Source: Candidatus Levyibacteriota bacterium
GTDB lineage: Bacteria; Patescibacteriota; Microgenomatia; Levybacterales; UBA12049
DNA: 34,732 nucleotides
Direction of reading: 5' to 3'
NCBI GenBank assembly: GCA_016188975.1
Contig: JACPGQ010000007.1
Span: 1 to 34,732, forward strand
Each line of letters opens with the position of its first letter. Position 1 is the first letter of the stretch. This document shows positions 25,967 to 34,732 of the stretch, piece by piece. The notes beneath the pieces are model-generated. The model saw only the letters and a program-made list of their open reading frames with translations, made no database searches and was not told where the DNA came from. Position numbers and translations under genes: made by a program.

Positions 25967-27215
25967 TCATTTCCTCTCCACCGTATACTCATACGGAAAA
26001 TAGAGAAAGGCTGCGGGGGATTCGGCGATGAGGTATTTTTGGAAGTCAGCGTAGATACTTTTTCTCTCTTTTTCATCGAGTGTTTTTCTTCCGTCTTCCA
26101 GGAGCTTGTCTATTCGGTTTCCCATCAACTTCCTCGATTACTGTTTCAACTCCCACTGACTTCCATACTTCCTGAATTGCAAGTGCTGTTTTACGGTACT
26201 TGGGTAGCGTCTTTAGCGTTATCTTTATGACTCCACTGCCGTTTGTCTGCTCTTTTGCTGCGTCGAGTAGGAGATGGGCGTGTGAGAAATCCTGGTGCTT
26301 CTCGATGCCATCGTTATTGGCAAATTTTGACGACGGAGCATACGGGAGAAACGCTCGTTCACCAGTGGCAAATGATTCGGGAAGGGCATAGGAAAGTCCG
26401 CTTCTAATTTTCGGGTCTGAAAGGACAGGATCTCTGGTGTCAAAAAAGAGCGTGACGAGGATTGTCCGATCAATTGTTTTTTGTATACTTGTGTTTTTAT
26501 AGTGTACAAACTCAGTATTGAGAAAGGTCGCAGTCGAAAGCCCGAGTGCCTTTTTGATTTCACCGAGTGCAAAGGCAATTTTCAAAGCGTCTTCGCTTGG
26601 ATAAAATGAGTACCGCTCAACCAGCAGCTTATCTCGATTTGAGACAATTGTGAGCGATTTCACGAACTCTCCGTTCAGTTCAATATTCTGGATGCTGAAT
26701 TCCCCTAAGCCTACAAATCCTTTACGCATAATAGGTCTCGTGACAGTGACGAGAAAGGGAGTGTACTGATCGTGAAGAGTGAATGATACTGTGTCATCAT
26801 CAATGACTTCTTTTTTTACACCACGGAACTCATACGGAAGCGTTTTTGCAGTTAGCTTCCTTCCATCGCTGTAGAAAACATCATTTCTTAAGGTAAAAAC
26901 GTATGTTTTCCCACCGTTTTTTATTTCCCAAGACCTTGCAGCATCTGGTTTGATGCTTCCATCATTCTCTACTTTCGTGAGTCCCCGAGAAAGCTTTTGA
27001 TGGATGTCATGGGGCAAGGTGTCGACTGAGTAAGCACCAATGTAGCCAATTGAGCTTCTTTTTTCAATTGGTAAGAGGCTTAGAAGAAACCGAGAGGTAG
27101 ACAGAAGTGTAAAGAAAATTACCAAACCAGCTATGAAAGAAAGTACGATCGCTTTCCCCCATTTCTTTACATATGCTTTCAGAAGCCAAAAAAGCAGCCT
27201 TTTATTTACCGCCAT
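25967..27215 (-). pseudogene. ABC transporter family 5 substrate-binding protein with internal deletion and frameshift
   Basis: N-terminal SBP_bac_5 features (YSVDTLPHDIHQKLSRGLTKVENDGSIKPDAARSWEIKNGGKTYVFTLRNDVFYSDG). Native C-terminus NRIDKLLEDGRKTLDEKERKSIYADFQKYLIAESPAAFLYFPYEYTVERK* is readable in another frame downstream of about 26118. Confidence 0.85.
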
Positions 27216-27223
27216 AGATATCT

Positions 27224-27436
27224 TTACTGGATTACCAGAAGAACCGAGAATACCGCGAGGAGGATGGAGGAAACAATAGTTACGCCTATAAGAACTTTCT
27301 CCAGTGACTGTTTGCTACGGTAAAATTCTCCGCCTCCTCCAAAAGCAGGCGACAAACCTCCACCCTGGGCTTGTAAAAGGATTGCAATAATAACAATAAT
27401 TGCTGCAACGATCTGAAGAATCTGCAAGATAACCAT
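27224..27436 (-). CDS. secG: Preprotein translocase subunit SecG
   Basis: MVILQILQIVAAIIVIIAILLQAQGGGLSPAFGGGGEFYRSKQSLEKVLIGVTIVSSILLA; two TM, start reassigned to internal Met. Confidence 0.9.
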   Translation of the reverse strand: MVILQILQIVAAIIVIIAILLQAQGGGLSPAFGGGGEFYRSKQSLEKVLIGVTIVSSILLAVFSVLLVIQ

Positions 27437-27443
27437 AGGGGTA

Positions 27444-28409
27444 TTATATATGTTCAAGCACGACTCGCGCAAGTTTTTTTGAGTCGTGGTAGAGGGGGAA
27501 TGACCGGTCAACAATGTCTTTTACTACAAACCGATAGCAAGGACTTTTCTCTTTCGGGATCGTGACGTACGTGTATTTGTACTTCCGAGGTATAGGGAAA
27601 GCAAAGTCGTTATTTGCGATAACAGTATCAAATGGAAAGCTGCCAAGATGTTTCTGAATAGCGCTGACGTAGTGGGCAACGTCGTAGCCTTTTGTCTCAA
27701 ACGGCTTATTTGCAACATTGACGATGTACATTTTTCTTGCTTTTGCGTCTATGAGTTCTTTCCTAATTGCAGGAATAAGAAGCACAGGCAGAATTGTCGT
27801 GTACAAATCGCCAGGACCTGCGATGAGGAGATCAGCCTCTCGTATAGCCTGAAGTACTTCTTTTGGCACAGAAGGATTTTCAGGATGAATCGTAACGTGC
27901 TCAAGAATACGCTTTCCTTTGTATTTCCCAAGGTCAATTGTTTGCTCCCCCTCTACTTCTCTATTGTCAATTGTTCGAGCAGTGAGTGACAGTGCGTCAG
28001 TCGTTGCGGGGAGGACTTTTCCTGAAGTATTAAAAAGTTTCTCCAAAAGGAGCAGTCCTTTTTGGACATCTCCTGTCACTTCCTTTGCTCCGACAAAAAG
28101 TAAATTGCCCAATTTTTGCCCAGCAATCTGGTTGTCAGCAGCGTATCTGTTGCCGGGAAAACGATAGGTGAGCAGTCTTGCAAGTTCGCCATTGGTTTCC
28201 TCTGTCAGTGCCGCAAGGCATGAGATGGCGTCTCCGGGAGGAAATATGTTGTAAAGGCGCCTCAGCCTTCCGGCAGAACCGCCATTGTCTGCTGCTGAAA
28301 CAACAACAGTAATATTTCTCGTATATGTTTTGAGGCCTTTTATGAGGTTAACGGTACCAATACCTCCACCTAAACAGACAATTTTTTTTGTATTCATCGT
28401 GTTAGCCAT
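27444..28409 (-). CDS. YvcK/CofD-like (gluconeogenesis factor family) protein
   Basis: IVCLGGGIGTVNLIKGLKTYTRNITVVVSAADNGGSAGRLRR, GDLYTTILPVLL. Confidence 0.93.
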   Translation of the reverse strand: MANTMNTKKIVCLGGGIGTVNLIKGLKTYTRNITVVVSAADNGGSAGRLRRLYNIFPPGDAISCLAALTEETNGELARLLTYRFPGNRYAADNQIAGQKLGNLLFVGAKEVTGDVQKGLLLLEKLFNTSGKVLPATTDALSLTARTIDNREVEGEQTIDLGKYKGKRILEHVTIHPENPSVPKEVLQAIREADLLIAGPGDLYTTILPVLLIPAIRKELIDAKARKMYIVNVANKPFETKGYDVAHYVSAIQKHLGSFPFDTVIANNDFAFPIPRKYKYTYVTIPKEKSPCYRFVVKDIVDRSFPLYHDSKKLARVVLEHI

Positions 28410-28795
28410 GCAAGAACTGAAGTAACAGCATATACAATGAAGGCAGAAATAAGAAAAGCAAAAAATATATTAATACTCATTCTTGGAATAACAAATCCTG
28501 CAAACGACGTACCGGTAAGTACAAATGCCTGAATCTTAATACTCGGAATAAAAACTGTCAACAGATACAGAAGAAAAATATTGACAAGCCAGGAAAATAT
28601 ACCGAGCGTGATAATATTTAGCGGGAACGTGATGATGCTTAAGACCGGTTTTATAAACATAAATAAGAGCGTGAGCACGAGCCCACCAAAAATCATTGTT
28701 CCCACCCCGCCTTGTATTGTGACTCCTGCGACGACTAACTCAAGCAAGAAAAGCGAGATAGCATAGAAAACAGTGTTCCGAATGAGAGATTTCAT
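28394..28795 (-). CDS. Phage holin family (PF04020-like) membrane protein
   Basis: 4TM; FIKPVLSIITFPLNIITLGIFSWLVN signature. Start chosen at internal Met (MKSLIRN). Confidence 0.85.
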   Translation of the reverse strand: MKSLIRNTVFYAISLFLLELVVAGVTIQGGVGTMIFGGLVLTLLFMFIKPVLSIITFPLNIITLGIFSWLVNIFLLYLLTVFIPSIKIQAFVLTGTSFAGFVIPRMSINIFFAFLISAFIVYAVTSVLAWLTR

Positions 28796-28806
28796 GTACG
28801 GCAACA

Positions 28807-28846
28807 ACTGCACGCATGCACCGCATTCCCGGCATGCGTAGGCAGT
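28807..28846. other. Strong intergenic hairpin
   Basis: ACTGC+ACGCATGC (28807-28819) pairs with GCATGCGT+(AG)+GCAGT (28832-28846). Confidence 0.65.
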
Positions 28847-28988
28847 ACAAAATGATGCTATCAGATTGGGCGAGAGCCTGTCAAACGTAGATAAACCTAC
28901 ACGTCAATCAAAACAGAATGTCAATCAAGGCTCTTTATGTAAAATTCTTGAAATGACACGAGTGAGGGAGTAGAATGATACGACTTCT

Positions 28989-29986
28989 ATGGACATGATT
29001 CTATGCCCACACTGTCACAAATGAGACTAAAAGAAGCGGAAGAAGAGAGAACTTCTACGAAGCAAAGACTTGGGCGGCTTATGGAGCAACTTCTCAAAGA
29101 AAAGGAAGAGAAAAGGGCTTTACATGCGAAAGATGAAGAGAGAGAATTGGCATACAGAAAGAAATTAGAAGAAGAAGAGGCCAAGATCCGTCTTGATGCT
29201 CAGAAAAAAGCAGAGGATGACCAGCGCCTGAAAATTCTGGAGAAGGAAAAGCAGCTTGAGAGCGCACTAAAAGAAACTGAAGACTTACGTCGAAAATTAC
29301 AACAAGGTTCCCAGCAGCTTCAAGGTGAGGCATTTGAGCTTGCGTTTGAATCGTTACTTGCTACGCAATATGCCCACGACAAGATTCTGCCGGTGGGAAA
29401 AGGGATCAAGGGAGGAGATATCATCCAGGAGGTTTGGGATGCAAAAGGAAATTATGTCGGCAAAATTCTTTGGGAACTTAAAAACACAAAAACGTGGGGT
29501 CCATCCTGGATAGACAAACTTAAAAACGATAAGCGGACTATCAATGCAGACGAGGCGGTTCTCATCACAGAGATTCTTCCACCTGATATGAAAACTGCCG
29601 GGTGGAAAGATAACGTCTGGGTGACTAGACATGACTTCGTCATTCCGCTTGCCGATACTCTGCGAGCAAAACTTATCCAATTGTTTTACGTCAAAAACTC
29701 AGTCCAAGGCAAAGATAAGAAAATGGAGATTTTGTATAGTTACCTTTCGGGATCAGAATTTCGCCATAGAGTGGAAGCGATTGTTGAGGCGTTCAGCAAT
29801 ATGCAGGCTGAAATTGAGAAAGAAAAACGGTACTTCAGCAATAAGTGGGCACGGGACGAAAAAAATATCCGCCAAGTTATTGACAACACCTACGGGATGC
29901 ATGGAGATTTTAAAGGAATCATAGGCTCAGCCCTTGCACAGATAAAAGGTCTGGATACCTTGGAGTTAGATGATGGTGAAGCGTAA
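28989..29986 (+). pseudogene. DUF2130 domain protein with N-terminal deletion/frameshift
   Basis: MDMILCPHCHK* (28989-29024) precedes, in another frame, QMRLKEAEEERTS...QLQGEAFELAFESLLATQYAHDKILPVGKGIKGGDIIQEV...ILWELKNTKTWGPSWIDKLK. The DUF2130 core is intact and may be expressed from 29003. Confidence 0.7.
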
Positions 29987-30674
29987 TTCATTTCCACATC
30001 CCACGCTTGAGGAAGAATTAGAACTTTGGAAACGAGGATATAGTGTAATAGGTATTGATGAGGTAGGTAGAGGAGCATTTGCCGGTCCTTTAGTTGTGGG
30101 TGCGGTCGTTTTCCCGCCTTTTTTTTCTGACAAGGATACTCCAAACGCAAGAAGTATTCTTAATGAAGTAAGAGACTCAAAAATGCTCGTCTCGAAAAAA
30201 CGCGAAGCCCTAGTCAGCATGATAAGAGAAGTTGCGTTAACGGTTCAAGTAGCAGAAGTATCTGTTTCCGTTATCAACAAAGTAGGCATCGGAATAGCAA
30301 ACCAGATCGGGTTTCGAAAGGCGATCCAAAAAGCACAGAAATATCTCAATGGTAAAAAACTTTTCGTCCTTGTCGATGGATTTCATGCGCGTTACGTCAG
30401 GGGAATTGGGCTAAGAAACCAAAAGGCTATTATCAAAGGCGACCAAAAGTCAGTGAGTATTGCTTCCGCATCAATCATCGCAAAGGTATATAGGGATTCA
30501 CTTATGTCCTCTTGCGATAAGTCCCTTGCAATGTATCAGTTTTCTAAACACAAAGGGTACGGAACTAAGCTCCATCAAGGTCTTTTGAAAAAGTATGGAG
30601 TTTCCCCTTTCCATAGGCAGGCCTTCTGCCGTAACATTCTCCTTGACATCCCCGATTTCACCAGCCTAAGATGA
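29970..30674 (+). CDS. rnhB: Ribonuclease HII
   Basis: IGIDEVGRGAFAGPLVVGAVV, DSKMLVSKKRE, LVDGFHAR, SIASASIIAKVYRD, HKGYGT. Confidence 0.96.
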   Translation: MMVKRNSFPHPTLEEELELWKRGYSVIGIDEVGRGAFAGPLVVGAVVFPPFFSDKDTPNARSILNEVRDSKMLVSKKREALVSMIREVALTVQVAEVSVSVINKVGIGIANQIGFRKAIQKAQKYLNGKKLFVLVDGFHARYVRGIGLRNQKAIIKGDQKSVSIASASIIAKVYRDSLMSSCDKSLAMYQFSKHKGYGTKLHQGLLKKYGVSPFHRQAFCRNILLDIPDFTSLR

Positions 30675-30712
30675 GAATGGAACTGCTTATTCCAGAAAAG
30701 GGGGTGATTGTA

Positions 30713-31111
30713 ATGAACATATTAACACCTCGTGGTTTTCTAACAGTTGGAGGCGTTATCCTCGTCCTTCTCGGTCTTCTCGGTTTTGTTGTTATCGGCC
30801 CAACGCCCCAACAAAGTCTCTTTGGTGATTTTTGGTGGTTTGACAATGTAGAGAATGTAGCTCACCTTTTGCTTGGGGTTGTTGCGCTTGCACTCGTTTA
30901 TGTTGTGAGAGATGCGACTTTGGAGAAATGGGTTACAGTCTTGGTAGGTGCGCTAGCACTTGTCGTAGGACTATTAAACTTCCAGGGTGAATACATGTTT
31001 GGTGGGGCAAATCTTGAGAGTCCTGCTGACATGGTTCTCCATCTGGTAGTTGGTGTCTGGGGACTCTATGCTGGTTTTACGGGTGGTAAAGCGCCTGCAA
31101 AGGCAGCATAA
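30713..31111 (+). CDS. DUF4383-like small membrane protein
   Basis: 132 aa, about 4 TM; SD-like AGGGGGTGA upstream of ATG at 30713. Confidence 0.75.
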   Translation: MNILTPRGFLTVGGVILVLLGLLGFVVIGPTPQQSLFGDFWWFDNVENVAHLLLGVVALALVYVVRDATLEKWVTVLVGALALVVGLLNFQGEYMFGGANLESPADMVLHLVVGVWGLYAGFTGGKAPAKAA

Positions 31112-31125
31112 TCTTTCTGCTTCTC

Positions 31126-31158
31126 AAAGCTGCATGGGGCTCTCTCGTGCAGCTTTTT
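31126..31158 (+). terminator. Rho-independent terminator
   Basis: AAAGCTGCA-loop-TGCAGCTTTTT directly downstream of the 30713-31111 CDS. Confidence 0.85.
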
Positions 31159-31193
31159 GATTGAGCTCTTAGTAGCTACTCTTCGTCGTTTTT

Positions 31194-31219
31194 ATGAGGC
31201 TAGTTAGCCTCATTTTGTT
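31194..31219. terminator. Second hairpin/terminator-like structure
   Basis: ATGAGGCT-AGTT-AGCCTCAT followed by TTTGTT; preceded by T-rich CGTTTTT so possibly bidirectional. Confidence 0.65.
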
Positions 31220-31267
31220 AGGATTTTATCAAGTAACTTCCCGTGGTTGTGACTATACTGTGCCTAT

Positions 31268-32674
31268 ATGAGTGCCGAAAGCGGACCATCAGGTGTCGGA
31301 ATTGGTGCAGGTGTTGCTGCTGGCAGTGTCGGTGGAATCAGTCGCGGATTTGCAGAGGCTGGCGGACTGACCAGTACAAGCTTTGGTGGATCCGCGATGG
31401 TCGCCACTGCTGAGATCGGCGCATCTCCCTCAATTGGGTTAAATAGTTCTGACTTTTTTGGCGGAAGAAGTATCCCCTCGACAAATCCATTTGCAGGTAC
31501 CCAAGAGCTTTCCATGTCTCCTTCGCTTCCGGGCATATCCATGGACACAACACTTCCTGGCAGAGGGAACACATTCCATTCCAGTGACTACGCAACGCTT
31601 TGGTCTTTGGAAGCTCCCGCGCAAAAAGCGACAATAGCACCGTCACTTGGTATTCACGACTCACTGCAAACACCTGATCTCAATCCTCCCTTTGACTCTA
31701 CGAACACAGATGCTCTCTTCTCAGATATTGGAACGTTTCTTATGCGCTCGCCAAGTATTCCTGATGTGCCAATTGAGCAAACTGTCTCGGATATAGATGC
31801 GTATTTGAGCAATCACATTTTACCTGAAGCGATTCGTGCTCCTTCACACGCTGAGATCACTGATGAGGAACTGAAGGCAGACAGTAAGCAAACTGCTCGC
31901 GTGCTTGAGATCATTAAAAACCTCGAACAAGAGGTAGAGACAGAGGATGCCAGAGTACTGCAGCGACTTGCTGTAAAATTGGGAAGGATACAACTTGAGG
32001 CTTCGCCACAGCCTGAAGGACAAACAATGACCAGTGTGATTGTGGAGGAAGAAGCACAGCAATCTGAACAAATTACAGCGCCACAGGTCGTCACAGAGCA
32101 GGCGAGAGACGCTACGAGACAAGATAGGCAAGTGCAAGTAGAGGAGGCCGGAGAAGTCATTGAACCTGTCGTGGGACACGAAGATGAAATACGGCCGAGG
32201 AAAATGAAAACAGCGATCCATGATGAGATACGAAACGACAAGCGCGTCGAAAAAATTGCCGACGCTTTTGAGGAGGCCGGAGAGCTTACGGTAAAACAGT
32301 TAGAAGAAGCTGGGATGCAACCAGAAGGTGCTGTTTTGGTTTCAGGAGCTGTTGCTGCTCAGATACTTGTCGAAAAAGGTGTTGAAAGTGATGATGAAAT
32401 AGAAAGTACCATTGTTCCTGAACATGAAACAGATAAAACAATTATTCACACACTCAATGCTATTGCAGATGTAGATGTTGCGGCAGATGAGCTGTCGACG
32501 GGCAGCGCGATAGACGTTGCTGAAGGCGTCGTCCGAGAGCATCCGGCAATTACCATAAACTACGAACCAACTGCTGCGAGTAAGGAGCAGGTCGAGGAAG
32601 TATTCGACGAGTTTGTGAAGAAAAGCGGAATCATCTATCAAGCTAAAAGTAGCCTGCATGAAGTTGCCGCATAA
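31268..32674 (+). CDS. Hypothetical protein, low-complexity Gly/Ser-rich N-terminus and acidic C-terminal half
   Basis: 468 aa ORF; N-terminal GVGIGAGVAAGSVGG, C-terminal Glu-rich with repeated EEAGE segments. Confidence 0.8.
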   Translation: MSAESGPSGVGIGAGVAAGSVGGISRGFAEAGGLTSTSFGGSAMVATAEIGASPSIGLNSSDFFGGRSIPSTNPFAGTQELSMSPSLPGISMDTTLPGRGNTFHSSDYATLWSLEAPAQKATIAPSLGIHDSLQTPDLNPPFDSTNTDALFSDIGTFLMRSPSIPDVPIEQTVSDIDAYLSNHILPEAIRAPSHAEITDEELKADSKQTARVLEIIKNLEQEVETEDARVLQRLAVKLGRIQLEASPQPEGQTMTSVIVEEEAQQSEQITAPQVVTEQARDATRQDRQVQVEEAGEVIEPVVGHEDEIRPRKMKTAIHDEIRNDKRVEKIADAFEEAGELTVKQLEEAGMQPEGAVLVSGAVAAQILVEKGVESDDEIESTIVPEHETDKTIIHTLNAIADVDVAADELSTGSAIDVAEGVVREHPAITINYEPTAASKEQVEEVFDEFVKKSGIIYQAKSSLHEVAA

Positions 32675-32732
32675 TTCTCATTGACAGCTCTTCTTTGGAG
32701 CTTTGACAGGATTTTACGAAGAAGCCTCTACG

Positions 32733-33610
32733 TCATCCATTCTGCGCCTTCCTATTAATTTGTGAGGTTCCCCAGAGATTTGGTGCTCTTTGTTTCCTAA
32801 ACGAAGAAAATGCAAAGGTAGCTGCGCGTGCGCCTAGACCTACAGCTGATGAGATCTGTTCAATTGAGAATTTGTGGCTTATCACATCTCCTGCAGCAAA
32901 TATTCCAGGAACAGATGTTTCTAGAGCTTCTGAAACCTGAATAAAACCCATTTTGTCAAACACCACACCCAGAGGTGACAGAAGCGCCGTTCCCGGTACG
33001 CCTCCTATCTCGATGAAAAGTCTCTCAAGCGGAATATCCGTTGGGGAAAGTTCTTGTGAGGAGTCATCTACTGCAAGTCTGACACCAGTCAGTTTCTGTC
33101 CGTCTCCGAGAATTTCAGCGATTTGAGTCTTGTATTTAACTTCGATGTTGGGATTTTATTTGCACCACCTACAACTGCGACAACCTTATTTTGATAGTCA
33201 AAATATTCACATGACGCACAATACTGGACTCCCCGGCCGACGTAAAGGTTCTCGCCAGTAACGTTGAGTTTTCTTCTCTCGACACCTGTCGCGAGGATGA
33301 GCATTTTTGCTTGATAGCACTCACTCGTGTCTGTCGTTACCTGAAATCCATCAGCGCCATTTTCTATCCGAGAGACATTCGTTTTTACGATTTTCCCACC
33401 GAGCTTCTCGACTTGTGCAGCCATTCGTTTTGTTAATTCCATTCCGGATACCTCCTCAAACCCCGGATAGTTTATGATGTCAGGAGCCAAGGACATTTGT
33501 CCGCCTATGACTGAACCGAGAACAACATTTTTGAGTTTGAAACATGATGTGTAGATGGAAGCTGTTAGGCCAGCCGGACCTGCACCAATAATGAGGATGT
33601 CGTACATCAT
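32733..33610 (-). pseudogene. trxB: Thioredoxin reductase with internal deletion and frameshift
   Basis: Frame A: YDILIIGAGPAGLTASIY...CASCEYFDYQNKVVAVVGGAN. Frame B from about 33155: NPNIEVKYKTQIAEILGDGQKLTGVRL...VSEALETSVPGIFAAGDVISHKF. Segment after VVGGxN missing. Confidence 0.88.
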
Positions 33611-33724
33611 TTCTATGATAGCATGTTCGTATCAAAGTAGACATTTATTCTAATGAGAATTTGGGGACAAGTCTGTGATTTTTCTTATTGATTTTTCTCT
33701 TGTTCGGAGCTTAAATAAATATGT

Positions 33725-34525
33725 ATGCTTCCTTTGCAATCTCTCTTGGATTTTAGTGGAAAAACTGCAATAGTAACAGGTGCTGTTGGCATAGGCTATG
33801 GTATCTCCTACCGTCTTGCTGAAGCAGGAGCAAATGTATTTGTGGCAAGTAGGAACTTCGATGAGGCAAACGATACAGTTTCGAAACTGGTCGAAAGTGG
33901 TCTTAGGGCAAAAGCCGTAAAAGTCGATGTGTCATTGGAAGAGGATGTGAAGCATATGGTAGAGGAAGTTGTCAAGACATCAGGACGCATCGATATACTC
34001 GTCAACAATGCAGGAATTTATCCATCAATCCCTGTCATGCAAATGAAGCTAGAAGATTTTGAAAAAGTACTAGCAGTGAACGTGAAAGGCGTTTTCCTCT
34101 GCACAAAATACGTTGCAGAGCAGATGATCAGGAAGGGAGAGGGAGGAAAAATCATAAACATCACATCAATTGATGCCCTTCATCCTTCATCTGTCGGTTT
34201 AGCTCACTACGATACATCAAAACATGGTGTGTGGGGTTTTACCAAGAATGTTGCTTTGGAACTTGCTCCTCACAAGATCTGGGTCAACGCGATTGCGCCA
34301 GGTGGCATAGTGACTCCTGGAGTCGAAAAACTGCAGAAAGTTATGCAATTCCCTCAGGGAGTGGATATGAAAAAAGTGCTTGAGGTGTTTATGGCAAAAA
34401 TTCCTATGCATAGGATGGGAGAGCCTGATGATATCGGAAAAGTAGCACTTTTTCTTGCATCTGATATGTCTTCTTATATGACCGGCACCCAAGTCGTCGT
34501 CGACGGCGGCGTCCTGTTGTCATAG
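33725..34525 (+). CDS. SDR family oxidoreductase (FabG/glucose 1-dehydrogenase-like)
   Basis: TGAVGIGYGI, NNAG, YDTSKHGVWGFTK, TGTQVVVDGG. Confidence 0.93.
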   Translation: MLPLQSLLDFSGKTAIVTGAVGIGYGISYRLAEAGANVFVASRNFDEANDTVSKLVESGLRAKAVKVDVSLEEDVKHMVEEVVKTSGRIDILVNNAGIYPSIPVMQMKLEDFEKVLAVNVKGVFLCTKYVAEQMIRKGEGGKIINITSIDALHPSSVGLAHYDTSKHGVWGFTKNVALELAPHKIWVNAIAPGGIVTPGVEKLQKVMQFPQGVDMKKVLEVFMAKIPMHRMGEPDDIGKVALFLASDMSSYMTGTQVVVDGGVLLS

Positions 34526-34612
34526 CCTCTTTTATTGAATAATCCTGCCTCGTTTGTTACAATTTCTGGGTTGCACCACGTCTGCTTTGCACGTGGCCGC
34601 ACGTTTACAGTT

Positions 34613-34640
34613 GCGCCCGTAGCTTAATGGATAGAGCATC
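34613..34640 (+). pseudogene. tRNA-like 5' half fragment
   Basis: GCGCCCGTAGCTTAATGGATAGAGCATC has acceptor/D-arm features, but there is no anticodon arm or T-arm before the next tRNA. Confidence 0.6.
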
Positions 34641-34658
34641 ACGCTCTCACCCGCTTAA

Positions 34659-34730
34659 GCCTTTGTAGCTCAACGGATAGAGTGCTGGTCTTCGGAACCA
34701 GTGATGAGAGTTCGATTCTCTCCAAAGGCA
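34659..34730 (+). tRNA. tRNA-Arg(TCG)
   Basis: GCCTTTG/CAAAGGC acceptor, CTGGT-CTTCGGA-ACCAG anticodon arm, GAGAG-TTCGATT-CTCTC T-arm. Confidence 0.93.
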
Positions 34731-34732
34731 CT

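Noticed and set aside
31813-32241. Ser/Cys-rich 142 aa minus-strand ORF
   Set aside because: Antisense to the 468 aa ORF; Ser/Cys richness is what the complement of Glu/Ala-rich codons gives.

Overview
This is a gene-dense 34.7 kb bacterial window. Gene style (small genome, minimal Shine-Dalgarno use, YvcK/SecG/SBP cluster, FTR1, PilX-like C-terminus, truncated UvrC) suggests a Candidate Phyla Radiation / Microgenomates-type bacterium, but this is inferred, not computed. Supported content: a histidine kinase operon with a separately encoded membrane protein; a DUF2156-like protein; an EamA transporter; SpeD-family AdoMet decarboxylase; sugar-phosphate enzymes (SIS-type phosphoglucose/phosphomannose isomerase, cupin-type isomerase, phosphomannomutase); DNA pol III delta; a small metallopeptidase; a glycoside-hydrolase-like protein; a YhhQ/VUT queuosine-precursor transporter; Dus; a PIG-V-like mannosyltransferase; a coiled-coil/C39-like peptidase; FTR1 iron permease; a VapBC-like pair; a GIY-YIG protein overlapping tRNA-Lys; UvrA; a transglutaminase-like protein; a short UvrC; SecG; YvcK; a phage-holin-family protein; RNase HII; an SDR oxidoreductase; and tRNAs Glu, Lys and Arg. 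The strongest unexplained signal is recurrent. At least four, probably five, protein genes (RibD-C/DHFR-like, family-5 SBP, DUF2130, TrxB, and a small coiled-coil protein), and possibly two tRNA-like sequences, look as if an internal segment has been removed, leaving recognisable flanks in different frames. This may be real gene decay or deletion polymorphism, or a systematic assembly artefact, and it needs read-level checking. Several structured intergenic elements are also present: palindromic tandem repeats at 185-310, a three-hairpin element at 5546-5652, nested inverted repeats at 21968-22099, and heptamer repeats near 10015.
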